From an uncultured Porphyromonadaceae bacterium (GTDB lineage Bacteria > Bacteroidota > Bacteroidia > Bacteroidales > Muribaculaceae): a stretch of DNA of 6,878 nucleotides. Where the stretch lies: contig URWH01000103.1 of the NCBI GenBank assembly GCA_900551515.1, forward strand, positions 1 through 6,878, in the 5' to 3' direction. Positions 5,925 through 6,878 of this stretch are shown piece after piece (position 1 is the stretch's first letter; every line of letters starts with the position of its first letter). Made by a program: the position numbers and the translations under genes. The notes beneath the pieces were generated by a model that saw nothing but the letters and a program-made list of their open reading frames with translations, made no database searches and was not told the DNA's origin.

Positions 5925-6878
5925 GGGTTCGGCGGATTGTTTAAAACACTTTTGTAGACGTCCATCAGGCCGCGGGCCATGGCCTCGTCGGAGAAGCGCC
6001 GCACATATTCGGCACCGCGTGCGACGGTGCGCTCCCGCAGCGCGCTGTCGGTGCAGAGACGGTTGACGGCGCCGGCCAGGGCGGCATCATCGTCGGGCGA
6101 GATGTATATCGAATCGGGGCCGCCCGCCTCTTCAAGGCACGAACCGGTGGCGGCGATCACAGGCACGCGCGAGGCGAGAGCTTCGGCTATCGGGAGCCCG
6201 AAGCCTTCGTAGACCGAGGGGAAGCAGAACACTGCGGCGCTCTGATAGATGGCGGGCAGATCGCCGGTGGGCACGCCGCTCAGGAAGTGGACGCGTTCGG
6301 CCACGCCGGTCTGCCGCGCCAGCGTCTCCAGCTCGTCGGCATAGGGGGTGCAGCGCCCCACGATCACGGCATGCATGCCGGCGTCGACGGCCGGTAACGC
6401 CTTGATGAGCAGCTCCTGGTTTTTGCGCTTTTCGATGGTGCCGACGCACAGCACATACCGCTCCGGCAGCGAGTAGCGCGAGGCCACGGCAGCTTTCTCT
6501 TCGGCTGTTGCCGGCGTGAAATATATCGGGTCGATGCTCTGATACACTATAGCGATGCGGTCGCTGCCGATGCCGTAAAAGCGCATTATGTCGTCGGCTG
6601 TCTGACGGCTGATGGCAATGATCTTGTCGGCGTGGCGGCAGGCATAGAGCGTCTTTTTGCGTAGCTTCATGCGCATGCCGGCCTTGAACGTTTCGGGACG
6701 CGTCAGGAATATAAGGTCGTGGATGGTCACCACGGTGCGGGTGGGCGATTTATCGAGTCCGGTGGGTATCTCGTTGCTCAGCCCGTGATAGATGTCTATG
6801 CCGTATTTGCGCAGGTCGCCGCGCAGGTAGCGGTTGCGCCACAGCTCATAAGTGATGGCGCCGCCGAAAGCCGGTGGG
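5921..6878 (-). CDS. GT4-family glycosyltransferase, 5' end outside the window
   Basis: The frame stays open to the right edge, so about 319 codons are visible and roughly 50 N-terminal residues are probably missing. The GTG at 6733 is internal: upstream codons continue the family pattern with ELWRN (11-15), [14 protein letters not shown] (29-42) and VVTIHDLIF (49-57). Other GT4 features, numbered from the visible end, are VGTIEKRKN (145-153) and [15 protein letters not shown] (221-235) with the E-x7-E pair Glu224/Glu232 that binds the nucleotide-sugar. These retaining GT-B enzymes add a sugar (often mannose, glucose, galactose or rhamnose) to an undecaprenyl-linked chain at the inner face of the membrane. 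The donor cannot be read from sequence. Its stop overlaps the acetyltransferase start as ATGA. The operon promoter lies beyond 6878. Confidence 0.95.
   Translation of the reverse strand, partial: PPAFGGAITYELWRNRYLRGDLRKYGIDIYHGLSNEIPTGLDKSPTRTVVTIHDLIFLTRPETFKAGMRMKLRKKTLYACRHADKIIAISRQTADDIMRFYGIGSDRIAIVYQSIDPIYFTPATAEEKAAVASRYSLPERYVLCVGTIEKRKNQELLIKALPAVDAGMHAVIVGRCTPYADELETLARQTGVAERVHFLSGVPTGDLPAIYQSAAVFCFPSVYEGFGLPIAEALASRVPVIAATGSCLEEAGGPDSIYISPDDDAALAGAVNRLCTDSALRERTVARGAEYVRRFSDEAMARGLMDVYKSVLNNPPNP

Noticed and set aside
4495..5957. Long plus-strand open frames opposite the glycosyltransferase and acetyltransferase genes
   Set aside because: They are antisense shadows in GC-rich DNA. 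The minus-strand frames carry clear family motifs and ATGA junctions.
6731..6733. GTG at 6733 as the start of the GT4 gene
   Set aside because: The frame continues open to the window edge, and the upstream codons encode conserved GT4 sequence ([17 protein letters not shown]), so this GTG is internal.

Overview
The window reads as chromosomal DNA of a GC-rich member of the Bacteroidales. Four intergenic TAnnTTTG boxes match the Bacteroidetes -7 promoter consensus. Leaders are short and A/C-rich without clear Shine-Dalgarno sequences, and one lipoprotein carries a typical signal. A Muribaculaceae-like gut bacterium is my best guess, but the family assignment is inference from composition and gene style.

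Left part (1-1285): a small three-helix membrane protein of the phage-holin-like family lies on the minus strand (100-570). It is transcribed away from an unrecognised Arg/Ala-rich helical protein on the plus strand (809-1285), which is preceded by an 11-codon frame whose TGA overlaps its GTG start. Between them is an unusual regulatory region. A perfect 14-bp inverted repeat (662-675 / 708-721) has each outer edge exactly 19 nt from a -7 box, one facing each way. The two genes therefore look like a divergently and jointly controlled pair.

Middle part (1257-1975): a complete riboflavin synthase gene on the minus strand, with a promoter interlocked with that of the next, divergent gene.

Right part (1976-6878): a surface-polysaccharide region built from two converging transcription units. 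The plus-strand unit encodes a lipoprotein of the SASA/SGNH esterase family and UDP-galactopyranose mutase (glf), overlapping by 11 bp. The minus-strand unit enters from the right edge and encodes a GT4 glycosyltransferase (5' end outside the window), a left-handed beta-helix O-acetyltransferase and a second GT-B-type glycosyltransferase, joined by ATGA start/stop overlaps. The two units meet tail to tail with their coding ends overlapping by 26 bp.

Taken together, the region suggests a galactofuranose-containing, O-acetylated glycan. Glf would make UDP-Galf, the glycosyltransferases would build the chain, the acetyltransferase would decorate it, and the lipoprotein esterase could remove acyl groups in the envelope. 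No tRNA, rRNA, CRISPR array or insertion sequence was seen. The main unexplained items are the symmetric divergent promoter with its split plus-strand gene, and the altered active-site blocks of the esterase.
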